Source of the DNA: Mesobaculum littorinae
GTDB lineage: Bacteria > Pseudomonadota > Alphaproteobacteria > Rhodobacterales > Rhodobacteraceae
Assembly (NCBI RefSeq): GCF_004011175.1
Contig: NZ_RQXX01000004.1
Span: 62,001 to 126,000 of the forward strand
Reading direction: 5' to 3'
DNA: 64,000 nt
In this document: piece after piece, positions 34,695-43,001 of the stretch
Layout: every line of letters begins with the position of its first letter
Numbering within the stretch: the first letter of the stretch is position 1
Translations under genes and position numbers: made by a program
Notes under the pieces: generated by a model
Databases searched by the model: none
Told to the model about the DNA's origin: nothing
Seen by the model: only the letters and a program-made list of their open reading frames with translations

Positions 34695-35684
34695 ATGGGA
34701 AAACTCGTCGAAGGCGTCTGGAAGGACCAGTGGTACGACACGTCGAAAACCGGCGGCAAGTTCGTGCGGTCGGAGCAGTCTTTCCGCAACTGGATCACCG
34801 CGGACGGCAGCGCCGGCCCCTCGGGCGAGGGCGGGTTCAAGGCCGAGGCGGGGCGTTACCACCTCTATGTCAGCTATGCCTGCCCCTGGGCCAACAGGGC
34901 GCTGTTCTTCATGAAGCTGAAAGAGCTCGACGGCCTGATCGACGTCTCCGTCGTCCATCCCGAAATGCTGTCCGAAGGGTGGGAGCTGCGCACCGACTGG
35001 CCCGGCGCCACGGGCGACAAGCTCTTTGGGCTACCCTACCTGCGCGACGTCTACCTCAAGGCGGCGCCCGAGATGTCGGGCCGCGTGACCGTGCCCGTGA
35101 TCTGGGACAAGGAGCGCGGCACCATCGTGTCGAACGAAAGCGCCGAGATCATCCGCATGTTCAACGAGGCCTTCGACGGGATCACCGGCAACACCGACGA
35201 TTACTGGCCCGAGGAGCTGCGCGACGCCATCGCGCCGATCAACGACCGGGTCTACGACACCGTCAACAACGGCGTCTACAAGGCCGGCTTCGCCACCAGC
35301 CAGGAGGCTTATGACGAGGCGGTGCACCCGCTGTTCGACTCGCTCGACTGGCTTGAGGGCATCCTGTCGGAAAACCGCTACCTGCTTGGCGACCGGATCA
35401 CCGAAGCGGACTGGCGGCTGTTCTCGACGCTGGTGCGGTTCGATCTGGTCTACCACCTGCACTTCAAGTGCAACCGCAAGCGGATCATCGACTACCCGAA
35501 CCTCTGGGCCTACACCCGCGAACTATACCAGTGGGAGGGGCCGGGCGGCGCCATCCGCGATACCGTCCACCTGGACCACATCGTGCGACACTACCACTAC
35601 AGCCATGACACGGTGAACCCCTACCGGATCATCCCGATCAACCCGGTACTCGACTGGGAAGAGCCGCATCATCGGGGCGACTGA
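34695..35684 (+). CDS. Glutathionyl-hydroquinone reductase (Xi-class GST, YqjG/ECM4 family)
   Basis: A 329-residue GST-fold enzyme reducing glutathionyl-hydroquinones with glutathione. The catalytic cysteine is in YVSYACPWANRALFF near residue 60, and the C-terminal half carries FKCNRKRIIDYPNLWAY near residue 258, typical of the Xi class. AGGAGAGG lies shortly before ATG 34695. Its last 47 bases overlap the end of the opposing receiver gene. A 205-base GC-rich spacer separates it from the ugp operon, so it is probably its own unit. The host makes glutathione (gshB is at 43002). Confidence 0.92.
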   Translation: MGKLVEGVWKDQWYDTSKTGGKFVRSEQSFRNWITADGSAGPSGEGGFKAEAGRYHLYVSYACPWANRALFFMKLKELDGLIDVSVVHPEMLSEGWELRTDWPGATGDKLFGLPYLRDVYLKAAPEMSGRVTVPVIWDKERGTIVSNESAEIIRMFNEAFDGITGNTDDYWPEELRDAIAPINDRVYDTVNNGVYKAGFATSQEAYDEAVHPLFDSLDWLEGILSENRYLLGDRITEADWRLFSTLVRFDLVYHLHFKCNRKRIIDYPNLWAYTRELYQWEGPGGAIRDTVHLDHIVRHYHYSHDTVNPYRIIPINPVLDWEEPHHRGD

Positions 35685-36150
35685 CGCGGTCGTTCGCCCC
35701 GGGGCCCACCCCGGGGCACACCGTGCCCGCGGTCATCACCACCGCTGCGCGCGACGCAGTCCGCATGACCACGTCGGCGCGCGATACCGGGCGTTCCGCG
35801 TAATGCGCCACGATCGCCGCCAGATCTCCGGGTGGGGTGCGGCTGTTGAGCGAGGTCGCGGCATTCGGAATGTGGCGGAACACCGACCCGTCCGAGAAAA
35901 AGCTGCTCGGCGTCACCGGGATGACCGGCATGTCGGGCAGCCGGTAACTGACGAAGTCCGACACCGCCATCGGGCTGCCCCGGGTCAGGCCCAGATCCAG
36001 CACCACCGCATCGAAATCCTCGAACTGCAGCGCCTGGATCGCAGAGTCCTGCGAATCCACGATGCGCACCTCGGCCCCTGCCACGCGCCCGAGATGCGCG
36101 GACCAGAGCTGGGCCAGGGCCAGTTCGCTTGCAACAATAAGTATCTTCAT
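35638..36150 (-). CDS. Degenerate stand-alone receiver-like protein
   Basis: A 170-residue protein with a CheY-like fold in residues 1 to about 120 (MKILIVASELALAQ, then FDAVVLDLGLTRGSP with Asp52 at the phosphorylation position). The usual acidic pair after the first strand is replaced by Ala-Ser, and the conserved lysine near the end of the domain is not apparent, so phosphorylation is doubtful. A roughly 45-residue Ala/Val/Arg-rich tail follows. ATG 36150 is preferred over an in-frame GTG at 36159. Its 5' end and upstream region are AT-rich against the window average, and its 3' end overlaps the GST gene by 47 bases tail to tail. Confidence 0.75.
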   Translation of the reverse strand: MKILIVASELALAQLWSAHLGRVAGAEVRIVDSQDSAIQALQFEDFDAVVLDLGLTRGSPMAVSDFVSYRLPDMPVIPVTPSSFFSDGSVFRHIPNAATSLNSRTPPGDLAAIVAHYAERPVSRADVVMRTASRAAVVMTAGTVCPGVGPGANDRVSRPDDAALPSRVPG

Positions 36151-36256
36151 AAAAAACACTCAACGACTAGGATTGCGAGCACTTCTCGCGACAAACATAA
36201 CACCGAGATGCGAACAATGCCACTAAATGGCCATCTAATCACCTCAATTCGTGATA

Positions 36257-36265
36257 TGGTAGAAT
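36257..36265 (+). promoter_or_regulatory. Extended -10 promoter for the DUF1636-cobC-cobD genes
   Basis: TGGTAGAAT: an extended -10 (TGN plus TAGAAT) 40 bases before the ATG at 36306, in the AT-rich spacer 36151-36305. There is no clear -35, as allowed for this promoter type. Confidence 0.45.
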
Positions 36266-36305
36266 ACTCCTTTCATTCGGCCACCGATAGGCGAGGTTCT
36301 GCCGC

Positions 36306-36689
36306 ATGAGCGTCGGGCCCACCTGGATCACGGTGTGCGACACCTGCAAGGAGGGCGGCGTACCCGGCCCCGAGGGGGCGCAACCGCGCGGCACCCATCT
36401 GTTCGAGCTGATCGAAGAGCGTCTGTCGCCCGAGGACCCCGACCTGCGCCTGCGCCGCACGTCCTGCCTGATGGGCTGCGCGTCGGGCTGCAACGTGGCG
36501 ATCCAGGCGGCGGGCAAGCTGTGCTATACGCTCGGCCGGTTCGACGCGGGGCCCGAGACGGCGCAGGGGATCCTCGACTGGGCGCGGCTGCATGCGGCCA
36601 GTCCCAGCGGCCAAGTGCCCTACCGGACATGGCCCGCGGCGGTGAAGGGGCATTTCGTGACCCGCCATCCACCACTGCCCGAGACATGA
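36306..36689 (+). CDS. DUF1636-like cysteine-rich metal-binding protein
   Basis: A 127-residue protein with CDTCKEGG near residue 11 and SCLMGCASGCNVAIQ near residue 57, a spacing like the thioredoxin-fold 2Fe-2S proteins and the DUF1636 family often found beside cobalamin genes. It precedes cobC by seven bases, so it is likely part of the same operon and involved in cobalamin or metal handling. Function not established. The start at 36306 follows an extended -10 promoter by 40 bases. Confidence 0.78.
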   Translation: MSVGPTWITVCDTCKEGGVPGPEGAQPRGTHLFELIEERLSPEDPDLRLRRTSCLMGCASGCNVAIQAAGKLCYTLGRFDAGPETAQGILDWARLHAASPSGQVPYRTWPAAVKGHFVTRHPPLPET

Positions 36690-36696
36690 GCGCGGC

Positions 36697-37818
36697 ATGA
36701 GCGCCCCCGCCCCGGGCCCGCACGCGTCCCGCTCGCGTCCGTCCACGCCGCGCGACCATGGCGGCGGCATCGATGCGGCGATGGCCCGCTGGGGCGGCGA
36801 ACGGGACGGCTGGATCGACCTGTCGACCGGCATCAACCCGGTGCCCTATCCGATCCCGGACCTTTCCCCCGGCTGCTGGACCGCCCTGCCCGACCGCGCC
36901 GCCACGGCGCGGATCACGCAGGCGGCGCGCAGCTTCTGGGGCGTGCCCGACGGTGCGGGCGTGCTGGCTGCGCCCGGCGCCTCGGCCCTTATCGCACGGC
37001 TGCCCGCGGTGACCGGCGGCCCGGCCCATATCCCGGCGCCCACCTACAACGAACACGCCGCCGCCTTTCGCGCCGCGGGCCACGATGTGGCGAGCATGGA
37101 TACCGGCCAGCCGGTGCGGGTGCTGGTCCATCCCAACAACCCCGACGGTAGGCTCTGGTCCACTTCCGACGTCGGCGCCGCCGAGGCGGGCATGGCTGGC
37201 AGCAGCAAGACGGGCATCAGCAGGGCGGGCAGCAGCAGGACGCACGGGCACCCGCAGCGCAGCCAGCCGTCGGGCGCGCCCCACTCCGGCGGGACACGGC
37301 GCGCCTTTGCGGCCCCTGACTGGACGATCATCGACGAAAGCTTCTGCGACGTGGTCCCCGGGGCCTCGCATATCTCGGCCGCCGCCCGCCCCGGTGTCGT
37401 GGTGCTGAAAAGCTTCGGCAAGTTCTGGGGCCTGGCCGGCCTGCGGCTGGGCTTTGCCGCGGCCACGCCCGACACGCTGTCGCGGCTGGCCGAGATGCTG
37501 GGCCCCTGGCCCGTGTCGGGCCCCGCGCTGGAGATCGGGGCGCGCGCGCTTGAAGACAGCGCCTGGGCCAAGGTCACGCGCGACAGGCTGGGCCGCGATG
37601 CGGACCGTCTGGATCGCCTGATGCAAGGCGCGGGGGCGCGGGTCGCCGGGGGCACCACGCTCTTCCGGCTTTACGAGGTCGAGGATGCGGCGCACTGGCA
37701 GGATCGGCTGGGTCGCGCGCATATCCTGTCGCGCGTCTTTCCCTACGCGCCGCACTGGCTGCGGCTGGGCCTGCCCGCCCCGCGGGACTGGCCACGGGTC
37801 GAGGCCGCGCTGTGCTAG
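36697..37818 (+). CDS. cobC: Threonine-phosphate decarboxylase (CobC/CobD-type PLP enzyme)
   Basis: A 373-residue PLP-dependent class I/II aminotransferase-fold protein that supplies the aminopropanol phosphate arm of cobalamin. The N-terminal motif DLSTGINPVPYP near residue 41, VHPNNPDGRLW near 144 and the PLP lysine in VLKSFGKFWGLAGLRLGF near 237 are visible. About 50 residues after VHPNNPDG (155-205) form a Ser/Gly/Arg/His-rich insert built partly from 15-base tandem repeats and not expected in the family. It overlaps cobD by seven bases. Confidence 0.92.
   Translation: MSAPAPGPHASRSRPSTPRDHGGGIDAAMARWGGERDGWIDLSTGINPVPYPIPDLSPGCWTALPDRAATARITQAARSFWGVPDGAGVLAAPGASALIARLPAVTGGPAHIPAPTYNEHAAAFRAAGHDVASMDTGQPVRVLVHPNNPDGRLWSTSDVGAAEAGMAGSSKTGISRAGSSRTHGHPQRSQPSGAPHSGGTRRAFAAPDWTIIDESFCDVVPGASHISAAARPGVVVLKSFGKFWGLAGLRLGFAAATPDTLSRLAEMLGPWPVSGPALEIGARALEDSAWAKVTRDRLGRDADRLDRLMQGAGARVAGGTTLFRLYEVEDAAHWQDRLGRAHILSRVFPYAPHWLRLGLPAPRDWPRVEAALC
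37198..37242 (+). repeat. Three in-frame 15-bp tandem repeats inside cobC
   Basis: Units GGCAGCAGCAAGACG, GGCATCAGCAGGGCG and GGCAGCAGCAGGACG, encoding GSSKT-GISRA-GSSRT in the enzyme's unusual insert. Copy number is a multiple of codons, so changes would not shift the frame. Confidence 0.85.
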
Positions 37819-38729
37819 ACGCCGCCTACCCCCTTTTTCTGGCCATGATCCTAGACGCAGCGCTGGGCGAACCCGACTGGATGTGGCGGCGCTGGCCGCA
37901 TCCGGCGGTGCTGATGGGCCGGGCCATCGGGCGGGGTGATGCCTGGCTGAACCGCGGGCGCCATCGGCGGGCGCGTGGCGCGACGCTCTTGGGCGCGCTC
38001 TGCCTCACCGCCTGGGTGCTCGCGGACCTGGTCGAGGCGCTGCCGCTGGGCCCCTTGCCCGAAGCCATCGCGGGGGCGATCCTTCTGGCACAGCGCTCGC
38101 TCTGTGACCATGTCGCCGCGGTGGCCATGGCGCTGCGCCGCTCGACGAGCGAGGCGCGCGGCGCGGTCGCGATGATCGTCGGCCGCGACACGGCGGGCAT
38201 GCAGGACCCCGACATCGCCCGCGCCGCCATCGAATCCGGGGCCGAGAACTTTTCCGACGGGGTGATCGCCCCGGCCTTCTGGTTCCTGCTGCTGGGGCTG
38301 CCGGGGATCGCCGTCTACAAGATGGTGAACACCGCCGACAGCATGATCGGCTACCGCACGCCGCGGCACGAGGCCTTCGGCTGGGCCGCCGCCCGGCTGG
38401 ACGATGTGCTGAACTGGGTGCCCGCGCGGCTGACCGCCCTGATCTTCGCCACGCTCGGGCGGTGCCTGCGCGACCGCGACGCCATCGCATCCGAGGCCCG
38501 GCGCCACCGATCACCCAACGCGGGCTGGCCCGAGGCCGCACTGGCCCGGGCGCTGGGTGTCGCGCTGTCGGGGCCGCGCTCGTACCACGGGCGGCGCAAG
38601 GCCTTTCCCTTCGTCAATCCGCGCGGGCGGCACGACGCGGGGCCCGAGGACATCGACGCCGCCATGCGCCGGATCTGGCAGGGATGGGCTGTCGCTCTCG
38701 CGGTTGTGGGGGCGCTTGCATTGGTCTGA
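37812..38729 (+). CDS. cobD: Adenosylcobinamide-phosphate synthase (CobD/CbiB)
   Basis: A 305-residue inner-membrane enzyme attaching the aminopropanol arm to cobyric acid. Family signatures are LDAALGEPDWMWRRWPHP near residue 14, VAMIVGRDTAGM near 118, ESGAENFSDGVIAPAFW near 140 and VYKMVNTADSMIGYR near 168. GTG 37812 overlaps the end of cobC by seven bases. Together with cobC it forms the arm-building step, separate from the corrin-ring operon at 17344-24602. Confidence 0.95.
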   Translation: MLDAAYPLFLAMILDAALGEPDWMWRRWPHPAVLMGRAIGRGDAWLNRGRHRRARGATLLGALCLTAWVLADLVEALPLGPLPEAIAGAILLAQRSLCDHVAAVAMALRRSTSEARGAVAMIVGRDTAGMQDPDIARAAIESGAENFSDGVIAPAFWFLLLGLPGIAVYKMVNTADSMIGYRTPRHEAFGWAAARLDDVLNWVPARLTALIFATLGRCLRDRDAIASEARRHRSPNAGWPEAALARALGVALSGPRSYHGRRKAFPFVNPRGRHDAGPEDIDAAMRRIWQGWAVALAVVGALALV

Positions 38730-38798
38730 GCCGCCCAGCCTGCTAGGGTCCGCCACAACTTCGCCCCGACCCTTGCAAGGATGCAAAAGGCAGATCGA

Positions 38799-40040
38799 AT
38801 GACCCGACCGACGCTGACATTGGCCGCCCTGACGCTGGGCGCCGCCACCACGGCCCTTACCCCCGCCGCATGGGCGCAACAGGACGCCACCGCCGCCGAA
38901 ACCGACGCGCAGCCCCCGCTCGCCGTGCAATGCGGTGGCGATTTCGCCAGCTTCAAGGCCGCCGCCGAAGAGGCCGCGGTGGCGCAGGGCGCCGACCCCG
39001 CCGCCGCCGCGCGGTTCTTCGACGGTATCCGGCGCGACCCCGAGGTGATTGCCGCCGACCGTCGTCAGGGCGTGTTCCAGCTTCCCTTCATCGACTTTTC
39101 CCGCCGCCTGATCAGCCAGGCCCGGATCGACCGCGGGCAGGCCATGTCGGACAAGTGGGACGACGTTTTCACCGCGATCGAACGCGACTACGGCGTCTCG
39201 CGCGGTGTCCTGCTGGCCTTCTGGGCGTTCGAGACGGACTACGGCGCGGTGCAGGGCGACTTCAACACCGCCAATGCCCTCGTCACCCTCGCGCATGATT
39301 GCCGCCGGCCCGAGCTGTTCCTGCCGCAGGTCTTCGCCGCGATCGAGCTGTCACAGCAGGGCGGCATGGATCCCGACACCACCACCGGTGCCTGGGCAGG
39401 CGAGATCGGCATGGTGCAGATGCTGCCCGAGGACATCCTGGACAACGGCGTGGATGCCGACGGCAACGGCACGGTCGAGCTCAAGACCTCGGCCCCCGAT
39501 GCGCTGACCTCGGGCGCGGCGATGCTGCGGGATCTGGGCTGGCGCGCGGGCGAGCCCTGGCTGGAAGAGGTCGAGGTGCCCGACGATCTGGACTGGTCGC
39601 GCACCGGGCTCGACACCACGCTACCGGTCGCCGATTGGGAGGCGATGGGCGTCACCCCGCGCGATGGCGACTGGGACGGCGCCGACCTCTCGGCCTCGCT
39701 GCTGCTGCCGCAGGGGCGCAAGGGGCCGGCCTTTGTCGCCTATCCGAACTTCATTGTCTATTTCGAGTGGAACCAGAGCTTTGTCTACGTGGCGACGGCT
39801 GCCTATTTCGCCACCCGGCTAGAGGGCGCGCCGGTCTATGATGCGGGCAATCCCGACCCCGGGCTGGGCGAGGCGCAGATGATCCGCCTGCAGGAGGCGC
39901 TGCAGGCCAGGGGCTATGACGTCGGCGGCGCCGACGGCATCCTGGGCGAGATGACGCGAGAGGCCGTGCAGGCCGAGCAGGAAAAGCTGGGCCTGCCCGC
40001 CGACGCCTGGCCCACGCCGGCGCTGCTGGACCGCATGTAG
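38799..40040 (+). CDS. Lytic murein transglycosylase, MltB type with peptidoglycan-binding domain
   Basis: A 413-residue exported enzyme cutting peptidoglycan with 1,6-anhydro formation. A signal peptide (LTLAALTLGAATTALTPAAWA) is followed by the SLT domain with the catalytic Glu in LLAFWAFETDYGAVQGDFN near residue 140, and a PG_binding_1 domain at about 350-413 (MIRLQEALQARGYDVGGADG). ATG 38799 is chosen because AAGG lies eight bases upstream; ATG 38781 is too close to its own AAGG. There is no lipobox cysteine, so it is soluble in the periplasm. It ends three bases before the opposing gene's stop. Confidence 0.93.
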   Translation: MTRPTLTLAALTLGAATTALTPAAWAQQDATAAETDAQPPLAVQCGGDFASFKAAAEEAAVAQGADPAAAARFFDGIRRDPEVIAADRRQGVFQLPFIDFSRRLISQARIDRGQAMSDKWDDVFTAIERDYGVSRGVLLAFWAFETDYGAVQGDFNTANALVTLAHDCRRPELFLPQVFAAIELSQQGGMDPDTTTGAWAGEIGMVQMLPEDILDNGVDADGNGTVELKTSAPDALTSGAAMLRDLGWRAGEPWLEEVEVPDDLDWSRTGLDTTLPVADWEAMGVTPRDGDWDGADLSASLLLPQGRKGPAFVAYPNFIVYFEWNQSFVYVATAAYFATRLEGAPVYDAGNPDPGLGEAQMIRLQEALQARGYDVGGADGILGEMTREAVQAEQEKLGLPADAWPTPALLDRM

Positions 40041-40043
40041 GCG

Positions 40044-41141
40044 TCAGAGATCGGGCGGGAAGCCGAACCCTTCGGGGATCGCGTCCCGCCCGTCGAGCAC
40101 CAAGTCGGCCATCACCTGCCCCACCATGGGCGCGACGCCGAAGCCGATCTTGAACCCGCCATTGGCGACGAAGTGGCCCGGTCGGCCGGGCCATTCGCCC
40201 AGAAGCGGCGCGCGCGAATAGGCGCGCGGCCGCAGCCCCGCCCAGCGCGCGATAACAGGCGCCTCCCGCAGCGCGGGGATGACGCTGCGGGCGCGGTCGA
40301 TCACGTCGTCCAGCTGGGCGTCCGTGTCCGTCCCCGCGAACTCCCTCTCGGAGGTCGAGCCGATGGCGGTCGTGCCGTCGAGATGGGGCACGATATGCAG
40401 CCCCCCGGCAAAGATCTGCGGCGCCAGCGCGGCGCCGGTGCCCAGCAGGGCGGCCTGCCCCTTGACCGCGACGCCGAGGGCGCGCCCAAAGGCGCGGCTC
40501 AGATCCTCCAGCCCCGCGGCGCCGGTGGCCCAGATCACGGCGCCCTCGGGCGCGGCGGCTTCGGGAAGGGCGGCTTCGGAAACGGCGGCTTCGGGCACGG
40601 CGGCGGTCGTGATCTCCCCGCCGCGGGACCGGATCGCTCCGGCAAGCGCCGCCACCGCCTGCGCGGGATGGATGTGCGCGCTGAGCGTATCGCGGACATA
40701 GGCGCCGGATCCGGCCTCGGGCAGCCAGCCCGGCGGCAGTCCGGCCGCCGCGGCCTCGGCATCGATCACCGCCCAGACCGCCTCGCCCCGCCATAGCGCC
40801 GCCGCGCTCGTGGCGCGGGACTGCGCCAGTTCGACCGCCCGTGTATCGGCAAGGGGCTGGATGCGCCCATGGGGGGCATAGCCCGTGGGGCGCCCCGACA
40901 GTGCCTCGACCTCGGGCCAGAATTCGCGCGCCAACAGAAGGCTTTCCAGCTGGAACGCCTTTTTCGGGTTCCAGTTCTCGGGCACGTGCGGCGACAGCGC
41001 GCCCACGATCCCGCCCGATGCGCCCGCGCCCGGCCCGCCGGGATCGACGACGCGCACCCTTGCACCGCGTTTGAGACAGGCATAGGCAACCGAGAGTCCG
41101 AAGATCCCCGCGCCCATGACGGTGACGTCTGCCGCTGCCAT
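40044..41141 (-). CDS. FAD-dependent oxidoreductase equivalent to the MnmC C-terminal half
   Basis: A 365-residue DAO-family flavoprotein (VTVMGAGIFGLSVAYACLKR at the N-terminus; GASGGIVGALSPHVPENW near residue 40; ANGGFKIGFGVAPMVGQVM near 327). In enteric MnmC this type of domain is fused behind the methyltransferase and removes a carboxymethyl group from tRNA wobble uridine. Here the methyltransferase half is the divergent neighbour 41205-41876, supporting the same role. Amino-acid oxidase (DadA-like) activity is the alternative. A roughly 20-residue Ala/Glu/Pro stretch near 180-200 is encoded by 15-bp repeats. Confidence 0.82.
   Translation of the reverse strand: MAAADVTVMGAGIFGLSVAYACLKRGARVRVVDPGGPGAGASGGIVGALSPHVPENWNPKKAFQLESLLLAREFWPEVEALSGRPTGYAPHGRIQPLADTRAVELAQSRATSAAALWRGEAVWAVIDAEAAAAGLPPGWLPEAGSGAYVRDTLSAHIHPAQAVAALAGAIRSRGGEITTAAVPEAAVSEAALPEAAAPEGAVIWATGAAGLEDLSRAFGRALGVAVKGQAALLGTGAALAPQIFAGGLHIVPHLDGTTAIGSTSEREFAGTDTDAQLDDVIDRARSVIPALREAPVIARWAGLRPRAYSRAPLLGEWPGRPGHFVANGGFKIGFGVAPMVGQVMADLVLDGRDAIPEGFGFPPDL
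40539..40598 (-). repeat. Four imperfect 15-bp tandem repeats inside the MnmC2-like gene
   Basis: On the plus strand GGCGGCTTCGGGAAG (40554), GGCGGCTTCGGAAAC (40569) and GGCGGCTTCGGGCAC (40584), preceded by a more diverged unit at 40539. In frame they encode Pro/Val-Glu-Ala-Ala type five-residue units. Confidence 0.85.
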
Positions 41142-41204
41142 TCTCTCGGACCTCGTTTCCGATACGCGCCGGGTCCGGATCCCGGCCTATCCTCGGGAGG
41201 TGCG

Positions 41205-41876
41205 GTGCCAGAGCCTTTTGCCGAAGTCCAGTGGCGGACCGAGGGGACCCCGGTCTCGACCCGGTTCGAAGATCCCTACTTCTCGCTCGATAACGGGCTT
41301 GAAGAGACGCACCACGTGTTCCTCGACGGCAATGGCCTCCCGGGGCGGTTTCGCGACGGCTTCGCCATTGCCGAGCTGGGCTTCGGCACCGGGCTGAACG
41401 CGCTGGCCGCCTGCGCCGCATGGGAGGCCGCCGCGATCCCGGGCGCGTTCACCTTTACCTCGTTCGAGGCCTTCCCGATGACGGGGGATGATATGGCGCG
41501 TGCCCTGTCGGCCTTTCCCGCGCTGGCGCCGCGCGCCGCGGCATTGCACGACGGCTGGGCGCGGGGTCTGCGCGAGATGCGACTGGGCCCGATGAAGCTC
41601 TGCGTGATCGAGGGTGATGCCCGCGCCACCCTGCCGGCCTGGACCGGCACCGCGGATGCCTGGTTCCTCGACGGCTTCGCCCCGGCCCGCAACCCCGAGC
41701 TTTGGGACCCCGACCTTTTGTCGGCCGTGGCCGGGCATACCCGCCCCGGCGGGACCGCCGCCACCTATACCGCCGCGGGCCACGTGCGCCGCGCGCTGCA
41801 ATCGGCGGGCTTTGACGTGGCGCGCGTCCCGGGCTTTGGCCGCAAACGGCACATGACCCGCGCGGTGATCGCATGA
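41205..41876 (+). CDS. mnmD: tRNA 5-aminomethyl-2-thiouridine methyltransferase, MnmD
   Basis: A 223-residue SAM methyltransferase equivalent to the N-terminal half of MnmC (VSTRFEDPYFSLDNGLEET near residue 18; IAELGFGTGLNALAA near 57 as the SAM loop; AWFLDGFAPARNPELWD near 152). It finishes the mnm5 group on wobble uridine of several tRNAs. The start is GTG 41205 (MPEPFAEV), four bases after GGGAGG; no ATG fits. It is divergent from the flavin half, and its TGA overlaps the next gene's ATG at 41873. Confidence 0.9.
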   Translation: MPEPFAEVQWRTEGTPVSTRFEDPYFSLDNGLEETHHVFLDGNGLPGRFRDGFAIAELGFGTGLNALAACAAWEAAAIPGAFTFTSFEAFPMTGDDMARALSAFPALAPRAAALHDGWARGLREMRLGPMKLCVIEGDARATLPAWTGTADAWFLDGFAPARNPELWDPDLLSAVAGHTRPGGTAATYTAAGHVRRALQSAGFDVARVPGFGRKRHMTRAVIA

Positions 41877-42823
41877 CCCCGCCCGACGCCGCCCGCAGCG
41901 ACGCCCGGGTGCTGGCCGCGGATCAGGGCGACGGGCCCCGCGACACCACGCGTCTGGGCATCCTCGCCATGTGCCTGACGACGTTCATCTTCGCGGCGCA
42001 GGACGGCATTTCGCGCCACCTGGCGGCGGAATACAACGTGCTGATGGTGGTGATGATCCGCTACTGGTTCTTCGCCGCCTTCGTGATCGCCATCGCGACC
42101 CGCAAGGCCGGAGGACTGCGCAAGGCAGCCGCCACGACCCAGCCGCTGCTGCAGGCGGCACGGGGGCTGATCCTGGTCTTCGAGGTCAACATCATGATCC
42201 TCGCCTTCGTGTTCCTCGGACTTGTCGAGGCGCACGCGATCTTTGCCTGCTATCCGCTGATCATCGCCGCGCTTTCGGGGCCGATCCTGGGCGAGCGTGT
42301 GGGCTGGCGGCGGTGGACCGCGATCGGCATCGGCTTTGTCGGCATCCTCGTGATTTTGCAGCCGGGGGTCGCGATGTTCTCGCCCGCCGCGCTCATCGCG
42401 CTTGCTTCTGCCACGCTCTTCGCGCTCTACGGCCTGCTTACGCGCTATGCCGCGCGGCGCGACACCGCCGCCACCAGCTTTTTCTGGACCGGAACCGTGG
42501 GGGCGGCCGCGCTGACCGTCATCGGGATCTGGCAGTGGGAGCCCATGACCGCGCCCGACTGGGCGTGGATGGCGATCCTGTGCGTCACGGCGTCCATCGG
42601 GCACTGGCTGCTGATCAAGACCTACGAGCTGGCAGAGGCCAGCGCGGTGCAGCCCTTCGCCTACCTTCAGCTTGTCTTCGCCTCGATCATCGGGGTGACG
42701 CTGTTCGGCGAAACGGTGCGGACGAATGTCGCCATAGGCACCGGTATCGTCGTCTGCGCGGGCATCTTCACGCTATGGCGCGACGGTCGAGCCAGGAAAA
42801 GGCGCGGCGGCAACCGGCCCTGA
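41873..42823 (+). CDS. EamA/DMT-family transporter
   Basis: A 316-residue inner-membrane protein with ten predicted helices in two EamA repeats (LGILAMCLTTFIFAAQDGISR near residue 30; second repeat from LIALASATLFALYGLLTRY near 175). Family members export or import small metabolites; the substrate is not predictable. It is coupled to mnmD by an ATGA overlap. The basic C-terminus RARKRRGG fits a cytoplasmic end. Confidence 0.9.
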   Translation: MTPPDAARSDARVLAADQGDGPRDTTRLGILAMCLTTFIFAAQDGISRHLAAEYNVLMVVMIRYWFFAAFVIAIATRKAGGLRKAAATTQPLLQAARGLILVFEVNIMILAFVFLGLVEAHAIFACYPLIIAALSGPILGERVGWRRWTAIGIGFVGILVILQPGVAMFSPAALIALASATLFALYGLLTRYAARRDTAATSFFWTGTVGAAALTVIGIWQWEPMTAPDWAWMAILCVTASIGHWLLIKTYELAEASAVQPFAYLQLVFASIIGVTLFGETVRTNVAIGTGIVVCAGIFTLWRDGRARKRRGGNRP

Positions 42824-43001
42824 AGCGGCGGCAACCTTCGCCGCGTCGGGCCGCGGCCCGGGGGCGTGAGGCGCCTCACACCCCATACCCTGTCCGCGCG
42901 CCCCGGGTTTCGCGCCCCTGCGGGTGTCCGTGACCCCCGGGGGGCCTCACCGACAGCGACAGCTTCGCATCGTCCGGGCGGCGAGGTCGGGGCGGCGCCT
43001 G

